This document shows, in pieces, positions 25,498 through 33,775 of a stretch of 64,000 nucleotides of DNA. A program made the position numbers and the translations under genes. The stretch comes from Exiguobacterium sp. 9-2 (GTDB lineage: Bacteria; Bacillota; Bacilli; Exiguobacteriales; Exiguobacteriaceae). Numbering within the stretch: position 1 is the first letter of the stretch; every line of letters begins with the position of its first letter. Under the pieces are notes generated by a model. The model was not told the DNA's origin. It saw nothing but the letters and a program-made list of their open reading frames with translations, and searched no databases. The stretch lies in assembly GCF_036287235.1 (NCBI RefSeq), contig NZ_CP142850.1:1505127-1569126 (forward strand), written 5' to 3'.

Positions 25498-25739
25498 GGG
25501 GCTGACTCAAAAAAAGAATGACGCGTCTTTTCACGCCCTTTCCTCAGGCGAGACACAAGCCAGTTTTCCTGCCTTATTCAAGCAGGAAAGCGGGTCTTGT
25601 TTGTCTCTGACAGCGCAAAGATGCGCTTTTTCTGTAGGAGTAGCGTGTGACGCGTCATTCTTTTTGTTACGAGATAAGGTTGGCAGAATGATGATCTGCC
25701 AACCTTATCTTTGTAAAAACTGACTTTTGAATCAGTCCC
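25498..25739. repeat. Structured palindromic repeat element, copy B
   Basis: This is the second copy of the element at 4866-5114, in opposite orientation. Terminal inverted repeats GGGGCTGACTCA (25498-25509) and its partner (25728-25739) match with two changes. The 15-bp stem is at 25673-25709 with the loop ATGATGA; one base pair differs from copy A by a compensatory G-C to T-A exchange. The loop is in the same direction on the plus strand as in copy A although the rest is inverted. It again fills a convergent intergenic gap. Confidence 0.88.
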
Positions 25740-25789
25740 GTCTGTATGAACATACAATTATTTCAGATACCATAATTAATATAAAAAAC

Positions 25790-25824
25790 AAAAAAGCCAG
25801 CCGAGAGTAAACCTCAGGCTGGCT
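25790..25824 (-). terminator. Terminator of ohr
   Basis: On the minus strand, AGCCAGCC and GGCTGGCT (25795-25802 with 25817-25824) form an 8-bp stem with a 14-base loop and a T run. It accounts for the remaining part of the 346-bp gap between 25491 and 25838. Confidence 0.8.
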
Positions 25825-25837
25825 AGAGATGCTACAC

Positions 25838-26260
25838 TTATTCTGCGTCAGTCGTACGCGTGTAGACGTCAACTTGGATGTTTCCAGCAGTTGCACGCGA
25901 GTAAGGGCAGACGGTATGTGCGACTTTCGCGAGTTCAGCGGCCGCTTCTTCTGAGATCCCGCGGACGAGAACATCAAGTTCGACGGAAAGCATGAATCCG
26001 TCAGCTGCTTCGTTTAACGTCACGTGTGCTGTAACTTCACTGCCATCATGTTTGATCCCTTGTTTGCGAGCGACCATGTTTAAAGCAGAGTCGAAGCAAG
26101 CAGAGTATCCTGCAGCAAAGAGTTGTTCTGGGTTCGTTGCTTGTTTTTTCGATCCTGGTACTGGCATTGCGAGGGCGACGTCAAGGATTCCGTCCTCCGA
26201 TACGACGCGTCCGTCGCGACCTCCGACAGCTGTTGCAGATGATGTGAACATTGGTTTCAT
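25838..26260 (-). CDS. ohr: Organic hydroperoxide resistance protein
   Basis: A 140-aa Ohr-subfamily member of the OsmC family. The two active cysteines are Cys55 (GYSACFDSAL) and Cys118 (VCPYSRATAGN), with NPEQLFAAGY as the family signature. It reduces organic peroxides with thiol electrons (lipoyl or bacillithiol-type donors). It is divergent from ohrR, and the shared gap holds a consensus operator. Regulation by peroxide through OhrR is therefore well supported. Confidence 0.94.
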   Translation of the reverse strand: MKPMFTSSATAVGGRDGRVVSEDGILDVALAMPVPGSKKQATNPEQLFAAGYSACFDSALNMVARKQGIKHDGSEVTAHVTLNEAADGFMLSVELDVLVRGISEEAAAELAKVAHTVCPYSRATAGNIQVDVYTRTTDAE

Positions 26261-26301
26261 GTGTGTAACTCCCTTTCGTTGTTAGATTCAAATAAGTAGC
26301 T

Positions 26302-26330
26302 TACAATTAGATTGTATACAATTTAAATCG
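26302..26330. promoter_or_regulatory. OhrR operator between ohr and ohrR
   Basis: TACAATT at 26302-26308 is followed by ATTGTATACAATT and a degenerate last arm. This is the interrupted inverted repeat known for OhrR of Bacillus. It lies in the ohr promoter region, 42 bp before the ohr start and ~40-70 bp before ohrR. Confidence 0.85.
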
Positions 26331-26368
26331 AAATGCAACTCGTTTGCTCAAGATAGGAGGAATTTTTT

Positions 26369-26800
26369 ATGAACCCGTTAGCTTTAGATGAACAACTCTG
26401 TTTTCCGTTTTATGCGATTTCGCGTGAGATCACGCGTCGTTATCGTCCGTTACTTGAACCCCTCGGTCTGACGTATCCACAATATCTCGTCATGCTCGTC
26501 GTCTGGGAGGAGGAGGGACAATCGCTTAAAGCCATCGGCGAACGGCTCCATCTTGACTCCGGTACGTTGACGCCGTTACTAAAGAAACTCGAAGCAGCAG
26601 ATTTGTTGCGACGCGTCCGTAAGCCGGAAGACGAACGACACATCCAGATTTTTTTGACAGATGCCGGTCGTGCGTTACGGAAACAAGCAGAGACCGTTCC
26701 GCTTGATCTCGTCCAAACACTCGACGTCGATGAAGAAGACTTACGCGTCGTCAAAGCGGCACTGAATCGTCTCGTCATGAAAATGAGCGACCCGGATTAA
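26369..26800 (+). CDS. ohrR: OhrR, peroxide-sensing MarR-family repressor
   Basis: A 143-aa MarR-family protein. The sensing cysteine Cys11 lies in DEQLCFPFYAISREI, and no second redox cysteine is seen, so it is of the one-cysteine type. The HTH is SLKAIGERLHLDSGTLTPLL and the wing RRVRKPEDERHIQIFLT. AGGAGGAAT precedes the ATG. It should repress ohr until organic peroxide oxidises Cys11. Confidence 0.93.
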   Translation: MNPLALDEQLCFPFYAISREITRRYRPLLEPLGLTYPQYLVMLVVWEEEGQSLKAIGERLHLDSGTLTPLLKKLEAADLLRRVRKPEDERHIQIFLTDAGRALRKQAETVPLDLVQTLDVDEEDLRVVKAALNRLVMKMSDPD

Positions 26801-26811
26801 CCGGATCGCTC
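26785..26811. terminator. Hairpin over the ohrR stop
   Basis: GAGCGA and TCGCTC (26785-26790 with 26806-26811) plus CCGG/CCGG form a stem that includes the ohrR stop codon. No T-run follows, so terminator activity is doubtful. Confidence 0.4.
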
Positions 26812-26817
26812 ATTGTC

Positions 26818-27273
26818 TTATTTACGGCGGAAGCCTTCTTCTTCAAGATAATTCGCTGCTTCCTTATACGAGTTGAATGCACCGTCTAAAAGATCACCGG
26901 CGTAGACGAGCCACGTGTCGATGTCTTCATTGAGTAACGTCAATTCGAACTGGTTATCGTTGACCCATGTTTCTTCGAGTGTTTCGACCGATTGGACTGT
27001 TGAGAGTGCTTTGATTGCATCTTCTAATAAGAGAATTAAAGCAGGCTCTGAGAATTCACGGATGTTGACGAACCCTTTTTCGTCCGTTTCATAACCTGGT
27101 AGACCAGCGGCATAGACGAAGCCGTTACCGTTCGGATGTAAATGATAGACGAGATTCTTCTTCTCATACTGACTGTCCGGAAATTGGAAATTGACGCGCT
27201 TCAGCGAGACATCTTTTCGGACGAGTTGTGGGAAGGTCTCGATAATTCGTAGTTTTTCTTCAAAAGTTAACAT
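26818..27273 (-). CDS. Conserved soluble protein, unknown
   Basis: A 151-aa acidic protein, starting MLTFEEKLRIIETFPQL. It has no signal peptide or membrane segment. The pattern (mixed alpha and beta; LVYHLHPNGNGFVYAAGLPG and LVYAGDLLDGAFNSYKEA) looks like a small conserved Firmicutes hypothetical. It is convergent with ohrR. No catalytic motif is visible. Confidence 0.65.
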   Translation of the reverse strand: MLTFEEKLRIIETFPQLVRKDVSLKRVNFQFPDSQYEKKNLVYHLHPNGNGFVYAAGLPGYETDEKGFVNIREFSEPALILLLEDAIKALSTVQSVETLEETWVNDNQFELTLLNEDIDTWLVYAGDLLDGAFNSYKEAANYLEEEGFRRK

Positions 27274-27399
27274 GGTTCCTCCTTGGTGTTACAGTTCTTC
27301 ACTTCTATATATGCGATGAAATCAAACAAAATGTCAACCGCTGTCTGAAACCAAGCGACGTTTTTAACCGTAAATGGAAACGAAAGGAAGTGTTTTTTG

Positions 27400-27891
27400 A
27401 TGTCTACTGTACAATGGCATACGCTGCCAGAACGATCGATTCGAGCAGAACGGCTCGGATTGTTGCCGTTACATGGCTTAATCGCCGTCATCTTGATCGG
27501 AACGACGATTACTCAAGTCATGTGGCTCGACCTGACACCTTGGTGGATGGGCATCGTCGGTCTGCTTTGGCTGATCTATTTCATTCCCCGTATCGTCTAC
27601 ATACCCGTTCTTCGCTTGAAGTATATGCGTTACCGCATCGATGAGGAATTTCTCGTCGTCCGCAACGGTATCTTCTTCCGCCGCGAAGTCACCGTGCCGC
27701 TTGTCAAGGTGCAATTGATCGATAGCCAAACGGGACCGATCCTGCGTCGCTATGATTTGATCACACTGGATATTCGAACGGCATCCGGCTTCGTCACGTT
27801 AACTCGACTCGATCGTGCGCAAGGAGACGCGCTACGCACACAAGTCGAACGATTCGCGAAACTCGAGGAGCGGGAGGAGGAATCGTTATGA
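27400..27891 (+). CDS. ydbS: YdbS-like bPH2-domain membrane protein
   Basis: A 163-aa protein: two transmembrane segments (~residues 23-41 and 46-65), then a bacterial PH-like domain (YRIDEEFLVVRNGIFFRREV, VPLVKVQLIDSQTGPILRRY, TASGFVTLTRL). The layout matches YdbS of Bacillus subtilis. The ATG at 27400 is 9 bp after GAAAGGAAG. Its end overlaps the start of the YdbT-like gene (ATGA at 27888). In B. subtilis the ydbS/ydbT pair affects sensitivity to some envelope-active compounds; the mechanism is not known. Confidence 0.85.
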   Translation: MSTVQWHTLPERSIRAERLGLLPLHGLIAVILIGTTITQVMWLDLTPWWMGIVGLLWLIYFIPRIVYIPVLRLKYMRYRIDEEFLVVRNGIFFRREVTVPLVKVQLIDSQTGPILRRYDLITLDIRTASGFVTLTRLDRAQGDALRTQVERFAKLEEREEESL

Positions 27892-29336
27892 CCCGGCGCG
27901 TCCACCCGCTGTTCATCGTGATGTCGAGTATCTCGATCATCCGCTCGCTCCTGATTCCGTTCGCCGCCTTGATTTTAAATGCGATCCGAAAAGGCGAGAT
28001 CAACACCTATACGTGGATCGGGATCAGTGTCGGGATTGTGTTCGTCCTCTTATACGGGATCGCCTCCTGGTATTTCTATACGTTCACGATTGATGCCGAG
28101 ACGATTCGGGTCCGCAAAGGAATTCTCCAAAAAAGTGAACGGACGACGCAACGTAAACGGATCGAGTCGATCGGCATTCAGCAAAACGTCATCGAACGAC
28201 TGTTGCGTCTTGCGACGTTGACCGTCGAGACATCGTCTGAGAGCGGAACACCGGAAGTCGAACTGAAGGGGATCCGTCTTGATTTTGCGAAAGAACTGAA
28301 GTCGTCGATCAAAAACGAGGGACAGCTCGTCGTCGAAGAACAACAGGCGGAAGTCGCCTATACGATCCCTGTCCGCGATTTGGCATTAGCCGGTGCCTTG
28401 TCAGGACGCGTCGGACTAGCGCTCGTCGGGATCGGGACCGCCTATCAATTCATCGATCAGTTCATTGAACGTTATGTCGATCGACTGTTCTCAGAACTCG
28501 CTCATTTATCGTTGTTCGTTTTGACGGGACTTGGCGTACTCGTCTTACTCGTCATCTACATCGGCTCGATCATCGTCTATATCTTGAAATACGGTTCGTA
28601 CCGTGCCGTCTTGCAACACAACCGATTGTTGATCGGGTACGGGATGTTGAACCGGACCGAGGTCGCGTTTCATGCTGATAAGATTCAAGCCCTCGTCATT
28701 CAGGAAAGCTGGATTCAGCGTTTGATTGGTCGAGCGAGCCTGTCCTTGCACATCATCTCGGCGACCGGAGAGAAGGAGCGACTGTTGCTCCATCCGTTCA
28801 TCCGGACAAACGAGATTGATCCGTTTCTGGCGACATATCTGCCGCGCTTTCGACAGTTCAGCCCGCAGCATGAAGTCGCACCGATTGGTTTTCGCTACCG
28901 GGTTCGTTGGCCGTTACTCGGTTATGCGCTGTTGTTTACTGCACTAAGCAGTGTCTTCATCATCGTCCTTGATTCATCATGGCGCTTCTTGATCTTGCTT
29001 CTGTTCATCTGGTTACCGTTCTATTACTTCGCTGTGCGCAGCGGTTACCGAAAGACCCGTTTCGGAACCGGTCACGATCTCTTGATGTTACGCAAACAAT
29101 GGGTCCAAAAAGAGACCGTCTATACGCCACGACTGAAAATCGAGGAATTGACCTGGTCCGTTTCTCGCTGGCTCGAAGCAAAGGAGATTGCCCGGATTGA
29201 GATTCAACTACGGGGCAATACTGCTTTTAACGCGCTTTATTTTGAACGAACGGATATCGATACCTTACAGCGCTGGTATAAACAATCGTTCCTTTCGACC
29301 CCGTTAGCAGGGGAAGTGAAAACCGACGACGAATAA
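27888..29336 (+). CDS. ydbT: YdbT-like bPH2-domain membrane protein
   Basis: A 482-aa protein with several membrane pairs and repeated bPH2 modules. A typical module is FTIDAETIRVRKGILQKSER followed by KRIESIGIQQNVIERLLR. It carries three modules in order (from residues ~70, ~235, ~385), each next to a pair of TM helices, as in YdbT. The ATGA overlap couples it to ydbS. It should form a membrane complex with YdbS. Confidence 0.85.
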   Translation: MTRRVHPLFIVMSSISIIRSLLIPFAALILNAIRKGEINTYTWIGISVGIVFVLLYGIASWYFYTFTIDAETIRVRKGILQKSERTTQRKRIESIGIQQNVIERLLRLATLTVETSSESGTPEVELKGIRLDFAKELKSSIKNEGQLVVEEQQAEVAYTIPVRDLALAGALSGRVGLALVGIGTAYQFIDQFIERYVDRLFSELAHLSLFVLTGLGVLVLLVIYIGSIIVYILKYGSYRAVLQHNRLLIGYGMLNRTEVAFHADKIQALVIQESWIQRLIGRASLSLHIISATGEKERLLLHPFIRTNEIDPFLATYLPRFRQFSPQHEVAPIGFRYRVRWPLLGYALLFTALSSVFIIVLDSSWRFLILLLFIWLPFYYFAVRSGYRKTRFGTGHDLLMLRKQWVQKETVYTPRLKIEELTWSVSRWLEAKEIARIEIQLRGNTAFNALYFERTDIDTLQRWYKQSFLSTPLAGEVKTDDE

Positions 29337-29370
29337 GGAAAGACTCACTGTCGGAAAGGAAGCGAAGCAC

Positions 29371-30291
29371 ATGCGCAAATGGGGAATCGGCATCGTGTTG
29401 CTCGTCACGTGTCTGCTACTGTTCATCGTCTATGATGGATACCGGATGCAAGAAACATTGATCGGTCAGTCGGACGCTTCTCCGATTCTGAAGACGACGA
29501 GAACGGACGGACAGGTGACGAAAGACGAGACATGGTTCAAACAAACGAGCGAGACACAGCAATGGTCGAAGGACGGGCTCGTCCGCTTCGGTCGTTATCT
29601 ACCGGTTGACGGTAGCAAACAGACAGTCCTCCTCGTCCCGGATGAGATGATGTTTTCACAGACCAGTGTTTATGCGCTTGCCCGCTATTACCATGAGGCG
29701 GATTTCAATGTCCTACTCATCGAACGGCGTGGGCAGGATCGAAGCGGTGGCGTCCGGAACTACGGTTGGCTCGATCGACTGGATGTCTTGGAATGGACGA
29801 AACGCCTGCTTGCTGAAAACGGAGACGATACACGGATCGTCTATCATGGACTCGGTGTCGGCGCATCGACCGTCTTACTCGCTTCTGGCGAGACCGTACC
29901 TACACAAGTCCGGGCGATCGTTGCTGAAGGAGCTTACGCCCGACTCGACGACTGGTTCAGTCTACTCGCGGATGAACAAATCCTTTACCCGGCACTGCCG
30001 TCTCTGACGGTCGCGAGCATGTGGAACAAAGGTGAGCAGGATTTCTTTTATGGCGACGTCTCGGTGACGCGCCAAGCAACGAAGAGTCGGGTTCCGACGA
30101 TGTTCATCCACGGACTGAAGGACGATCTCGTCCCGGTAAGGATGATGTACGAACTGTATCAAGCAAAAACGGGATTAAAACAATTGTATCCGGTTCGCGA
30201 TGCTGGTCATGACGAGACGTATACGATGGACCCGGACAACTACGAAAAACGATTACGCTTATTCCTGCAACCGTACTTGCGGGAGATGTAA
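29371..30291 (+). CDS. Membrane-anchored alpha/beta hydrolase with lost nucleophile
   Basis: A 306-aa protein with one N-terminal membrane anchor (residues ~5-21) and an exported alpha/beta-hydrolase domain close to the YqkD type. The RRGQDRSGGVRNYGWLDRLD stretch matches the family. The nucleophile elbow reads GLGVGAS (160-166), with Gly162 where Ser is expected, and the oxyanion HG motif is replaced by LLVPDEM. The acid (GLKDDLVP) and His (AGHDETY) stay. It is probably a pseudoenzyme with a structural or binding role. It lies 34 bp after ydbT. Confidence 0.8.
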   Translation: MRKWGIGIVLLVTCLLLFIVYDGYRMQETLIGQSDASPILKTTRTDGQVTKDETWFKQTSETQQWSKDGLVRFGRYLPVDGSKQTVLLVPDEMMFSQTSVYALARYYHEADFNVLLIERRGQDRSGGVRNYGWLDRLDVLEWTKRLLAENGDDTRIVYHGLGVGASTVLLASGETVPTQVRAIVAEGAYARLDDWFSLLADEQILYPALPSLTVASMWNKGEQDFFYGDVSVTRQATKSRVPTMFIHGLKDDLVPVRMMYELYQAKTGLKQLYPVRDAGHDETYTMDPDNYEKRLRLFLQPYLREM

Positions 30292-30309
30292 AGAAGGGAA
30301 GACTGATGC

Positions 30310-31101
30310 ATGCAGACGACACAATCATCCTACTACTGGGTCGGATCCGACGAACCATTCGTTGACACGAAGCAGATTGACCAGATTGGTCGGGTGACGC
30401 TCGGTCGATTCGGAGGCTGCTCAAGAAGCGGTCAATATAAAAACGAAGACGGGGCTGCCATCTTGATCGGCGACGATTGGGAGATGACCGTCGTCTTAGA
30501 CGCTCATAAGACAGCGGATAGTGCAGCACTTGTCTTAGAGCAGTTGGCACAACACGAGTCGCGTATTCGAGATGATCTAGATGCCCCACTCACTGAAGCA
30601 TTCCGACGGATCGAGACGACCATGTTGGATCTATTTCAAGATCCGGACTTTTTAGCGGCGTGTGCGACGTTGCAAGGGGAGACGGCGTGTCTGATTGCGG
30701 TCCGCAAAGGACGGTTCATCTGGTGGTTCTCGGTCGGTGACGTCGTCTTGTACCTGTTTCATCCAGAGTTGATGAACATGGGACAAGCTGCTTTAAACCA
30801 GCGTCAATTCTATGAATGGATCGGTCGTGCAAATACGTTTGCCTTACCGGTACCAAGTTACGCGCGTGGGATCCGCGAATTGCGTCAAGGTGAGAACCAA
30901 TTGTTCGTGACGACGGATGGTCTGCTCGAATGCCCAGGTACACCGTATGTCGAAGCAATGCAAATCGATAAAGCCTTACAGTCAGGGGGTGTCGAAGAAC
31001 TCTTTGCGACGATTGAAGCGTTGGGCGTACGCGACAGCACGACCGTCGTCACGTGGAGGGTCACGATTGAGGAACACGCCACGCGACCAAGCGATACATA
31101 A
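30310..31101 (+). CDS. PP2C-like phosphatase, variant active site
   Basis: A 263-aa PPM/PP2C-fold protein. Motifs NEDGAAILI (Asp47), VVLDAHKT (Asp64), GETACLIAV, WFSVGDVVLYL, LFVTTDGLLE and RDSTTVV are in family order. The usual DGHGG is changed to DAHKT, so metal binding may be altered. The final metal Asp residues are present. It is cytosolic and is the last gene of the ydbS-ydbT-hydrolase operon, 18 bp after the hydrolase. Confidence 0.8.
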   Translation: MQTTQSSYYWVGSDEPFVDTKQIDQIGRVTLGRFGGCSRSGQYKNEDGAAILIGDDWEMTVVLDAHKTADSAALVLEQLAQHESRIRDDLDAPLTEAFRRIETTMLDLFQDPDFLAACATLQGETACLIAVRKGRFIWWFSVGDVVLYLFHPELMNMGQAALNQRQFYEWIGRANTFALPVPSYARGIRELRQGENQLFVTTDGLLECPGTPYVEAMQIDKALQSGGVEELFATIEALGVRDSTTVVTWRVTIEEHATRPSDT

Positions 31102-31102
31102 C

Positions 31103-31134
31103 ACACCCCGCGTTCCTCTTGGAGCGCGGGGTGT
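31103..31134. terminator. GC-rich hairpin after the PP2C-like gene
   Basis: ACACCCCGCG (31103-31112) pairs perfectly with CGCGGGGTGT (31125-31134). Only a weak T run follows on either strand. It lies between convergent transcripts. Confidence 0.7.
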
Positions 31135-31136
31135 TG

Positions 31137-31283
31137 TCATTCTATTTCAGTTGGTTGTTCCTGCTGCTGATCAAGTTCGACCGGTTCTTGGTCGACCGGT
31201 GTTTTGGCTTCAATCAATGGGAAGGCGATGCCCGCACTGGTCAACAAGGTGATCAAAGCGGCGCTCGTCAATGTTTGGCGCAT
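31137..31283 (-). CDS. Small exported peptide (48 aa), unknown
   Basis: A 48-codon frame starts MRQTLTSAALITLLTSAG, which looks like a signal peptide or single membrane anchor, followed by a Gln/Glu/Pro-rich tail. GAAAGGA lies 12 bp upstream of the ATG. TTGACG 17 bp from CAGAAT further upstream is a possible promoter. It is short, so evidence is limited to start signals and the signal-like segment. The gap is otherwise empty. Confidence 0.45.
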   Translation of the reverse strand: MRQTLTSAALITLLTSAGIAFPLIEAKTPVDQEPVELDQQQEQPTEIE

Positions 31284-31432
31284 GATCCGACACGTCCTTT
31301 CTATCTAATTCCGACGCTATATTTTTAATAATTCTGAACATTCTTCATCGTTTCGTCAAGCAATCTTTTACTTCCACTACGTATTTTTCCCAAAAACCCA
31401 GTATACTTAAACATGAAAAAGGGGGAAATCGA

Positions 31433-32029
31433 TTGAAATTAACGAAAGCCAACACACGTTTATTAGAAACCGTTTTACCACGATTGAATCTGAACGTTGC
31501 AGAACCGGACCGGACGGAAATTGAAGACCGTCTGCGGGCAGATATCTACGAAGCCCAGCGGAAGCAGCGTCCATTCGAAGAGATTCACGGTCTATCCGTC
31601 GAAGCACGCCTCGATCAGATGATCGCTGAGTTACCACAACGACATCGGATGGAGACGCAAAAACGCTGGACACGAAACTATGTCTCCTCAATTCTGATGT
31701 TCATCTTCATCGAAGGGATCGACGGATTGTTCCAATTCGCCCTGATCGATTACTTATTCTTCTCAATCATCGCTCTTTTCTTGATCGATGCGATGTCACA
31801 AGTCATCACGGCACCTAAGATCAAACAAGTCAAGTCGCGGGTCTGGATTCAATTCGTCATCAGTTTCATTTTATTCTCAACCTATAAGGCACTGCTCGTG
31901 ACGGTCTTCCCGGCACCGGACGTCTTGATTCAAGTCAGCGGAATGCCGTCTTATCTCATCGGCATCGCGGGACTCGTTGGTCTCTACATCTACTGGTCAA
32001 AGAATCCGTTACGAAAACGCGGCGCATAA
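31433..32029 (+). CDS. Four-TM membrane protein with soluble N-terminal domain
   Basis: A 198-aa protein. About 85 hydrophilic, helical residues (TEIEDRLRADIYEAQRK) come first, then four transmembrane segments. The layout resembles HAAS/DUF1129-type proteins, but this is not firm. It starts with TTG at 31433, preceded by AAAGGGGGAAA. It lies 21 bp before the next gene and is likely cotranscribed with it. Function unknown. Confidence 0.6.
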   Translation: MKLTKANTRLLETVLPRLNLNVAEPDRTEIEDRLRADIYEAQRKQRPFEEIHGLSVEARLDQMIAELPQRHRMETQKRWTRNYVSSILMFIFIEGIDGLFQFALIDYLFFSIIALFLIDAMSQVITAPKIKQVKSRVWIQFVISFILFSTYKALLVTVFPAPDVLIQVSGMPSYLIGIAGLVGLYIYWSKNPLRKRGA

Positions 32030-32050
32030 TTCGCGAGAGGGGATGGTTGC

Positions 32051-33235
32051 GTGGAGTTCACACATTGGAAACGACGGTTGCAAGATCATTTCGAACGAAT
32101 GGGCTTTTCCTTACTGACGGAACGCCTAGCGATGCAAGACATGGTCAAACTCGAAGCGACACATGGTGCCTTCCTGTTCTTCCCGGTGACGATTCATCTC
32201 TATGAACGGTCCGGCTGGAAGATGGTCGCGTTTGAGGCAGAGACGGGGGAGGATCCGCAACTCGTCGAGCAGCAGATTGCCTCGTTGTTCCAACTCTTGA
32301 TGGTGACGTTCCAAGAAGAAGAGCGCGAGTTCTTACTCGGATTTCATGCGAATACCGGTCGTTACCTGACGGACCGTAATGCACCCGTCGGACGGCTCGT
32401 CCGTCTGATCGAAGAGTGCTGGTATGACGGTGACGTCCTGCGAGTCGACACATTCGATCCGTTTCCGGGACTGTTCGTCGCACCACCTTTTGCCCATCAA
32501 AGTTATGCCTTCATGCCGGAAGAACGGACGTGGCGCTTATCCGTCGGGCGTACTGGACGTCCGGCGAACGATTATCGTTTCGACGGAACGATTTTGTCCC
32601 CACACCGCTTACCGGAATCGGAATTATTTACTGTGACACCAAAGTCGGTACCGTTAGAGGATGAAGAGGCGATCCGAAACTTACTGGAAACGGAACGACA
32701 GACGATCGCTAAGTTCCATGATCGTGCCATGGCGACGATTCGGGCGTACGACCCATCATTTGGTTTTGCTTGGCGCGGGACGCAGACATTTTTCCACGGT
32801 GTTCCGGTCAATCCATTCGCACAGCGCTTGTGGCTCGAGAACGGCGTGACGCGTTACCGGATTCTACAACAAGGATCGACGCGATTGCTTGCTTCCGGTG
32901 AGACTTGTGACGCTGTCATCGAAATGCTCGATGCTGCCGTCAGCAGTGAAGAACCGGATGGTCAATCCGTCAGTCCGATTGGTCAACTGATCCTCGGGAT
33001 TTGGCAACAGATCGAGTCGGACGAAGCAACGTATATCACGAACGTTGATTGCCGCGGCATCTCGCGTACACAAGCTGATAACCGGATCCGCCACGCGCTA
33101 GCAAGGCAAGAGACGATCGAGTGGGTGCACCGGGCACCGAACGAAGATGATATTTGTCGCTTTGCCGGTCTGACGTTGACCTTCCCGCATCGTCCACCGG
33201 GTGTCATCACGATTGAACGAACGGAAGCAGAATAA
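32051..33235 (+). CDS. Soluble protein, unknown
   Basis: A 394-aa soluble protein, starting with GTG after GAGAGGGGATGG. No signal peptide, transmembrane segment or catalytic motif is evident. Two parts can be seen: an N-terminal ~200 residues with aromatic-rich strands (FLFFPVTIHLYERSGWKMVAF) and a C-terminal ~180 residues with several helices and a LTLTFPHRPPG ending. It follows the four-TM gene closely and ends at a strong terminator, so they form a pair. No family is recognised. Confidence 0.6.
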   Translation: MEFTHWKRRLQDHFERMGFSLLTERLAMQDMVKLEATHGAFLFFPVTIHLYERSGWKMVAFEAETGEDPQLVEQQIASLFQLLMVTFQEEEREFLLGFHANTGRYLTDRNAPVGRLVRLIEECWYDGDVLRVDTFDPFPGLFVAPPFAHQSYAFMPEERTWRLSVGRTGRPANDYRFDGTILSPHRLPESELFTVTPKSVPLEDEEAIRNLLETERQTIAKFHDRAMATIRAYDPSFGFAWRGTQTFFHGVPVNPFAQRLWLENGVTRYRILQQGSTRLLASGETCDAVIEMLDAAVSSEEPDGQSVSPIGQLILGIWQQIESDEATYITNVDCRGISRTQADNRIRHALARQETIEWVHRAPNEDDICRFAGLTLTFPHRPPGVITIERTEAE

Positions 33236-33236
33236 C

Positions 33237-33284
33237 ACGAACAGGCACGTCCGCGAGTAAGCAGACGTGTCTGTTCGTTTTTTT
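33237..33284. terminator. Strong terminator between convergent genes
   Basis: ACGAACAGGCACGTC (33237-33251) pairs with GACGTGTCTGTTCGT (33264-33278), followed by seven T. Confidence 0.85.
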
Positions 33285-33693
33285 AGTGCGCGTGCTGTGA
33301 CAATCGATTAAAGACGACGGACAGACTGTAATAGATCATTGCTGTCAGAGCAGCGATCGTAAAAGAAAGCGGCAGGTCAAATGCGTCCTTCGTCGTCAAG
33401 AGAATCAGGAGACTCGCGATCACGATACCGTACACTCCGTAACCGAGGACTGTCGGCACATACGCTAATGTCGTCGATGACCGGTTGATGATCATGCCGA
33501 TAAGGAAGTCGAGTAAGAAGCCGGACATCAGGATGATCGGCAAGGTCGCTAAGACGTAAAACAAAAATGTTGAACCGAATGATTCATACATCGTATCCGA
33601 TGTCCGATCTCGGAGCGGTGTATAGGATATGTATGCTAAGACGGTGCAAACGAGCGTGGTGGTCAAGATGACGGCAAGTAATCGTTTCAACAT
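33283..33693 (-). CDS. Four-TM membrane protein, unknown
   Basis: A 136-aa hydrophobic protein with four predicted helices and short loops. The ATG at 33693 is 7 bp after AGGAGG, better than the TTG one codon upstream. It has no charged functional motif. It lies between two terminators and is probably transcribed alone. Nothing more can be said on function. Confidence 0.6.
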   Translation of the reverse strand: MLKRLLAVILTTTLVCTVLAYISYTPLRDRTSDTMYESFGSTFLFYVLATLPIILMSGFLLDFLIGMIINRSSTTLAYVPTVLGYGVYGIVIASLLILLTTKDAFDLPLSFTIAALTAMIYYSLSVVFNRLSQHAH

Positions 33694-33737
33694 CAAGGTT
33701 CCTCCTTTATTTTCCTTTTTGAGTATATCAATCTACA

Positions 33738-33767
33738 TCAAAAAACACACCCTACTGGAGGATGTGT
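33738..33767 (-). terminator. Terminator of the antiporter gene
   Basis: On the minus strand, ACACATCC and GGGTGTGT (33745-33752 with 33760-33767) pair, followed by a run of T. Confidence 0.8.
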
Positions 33768-33775
33768 CAAATGAT

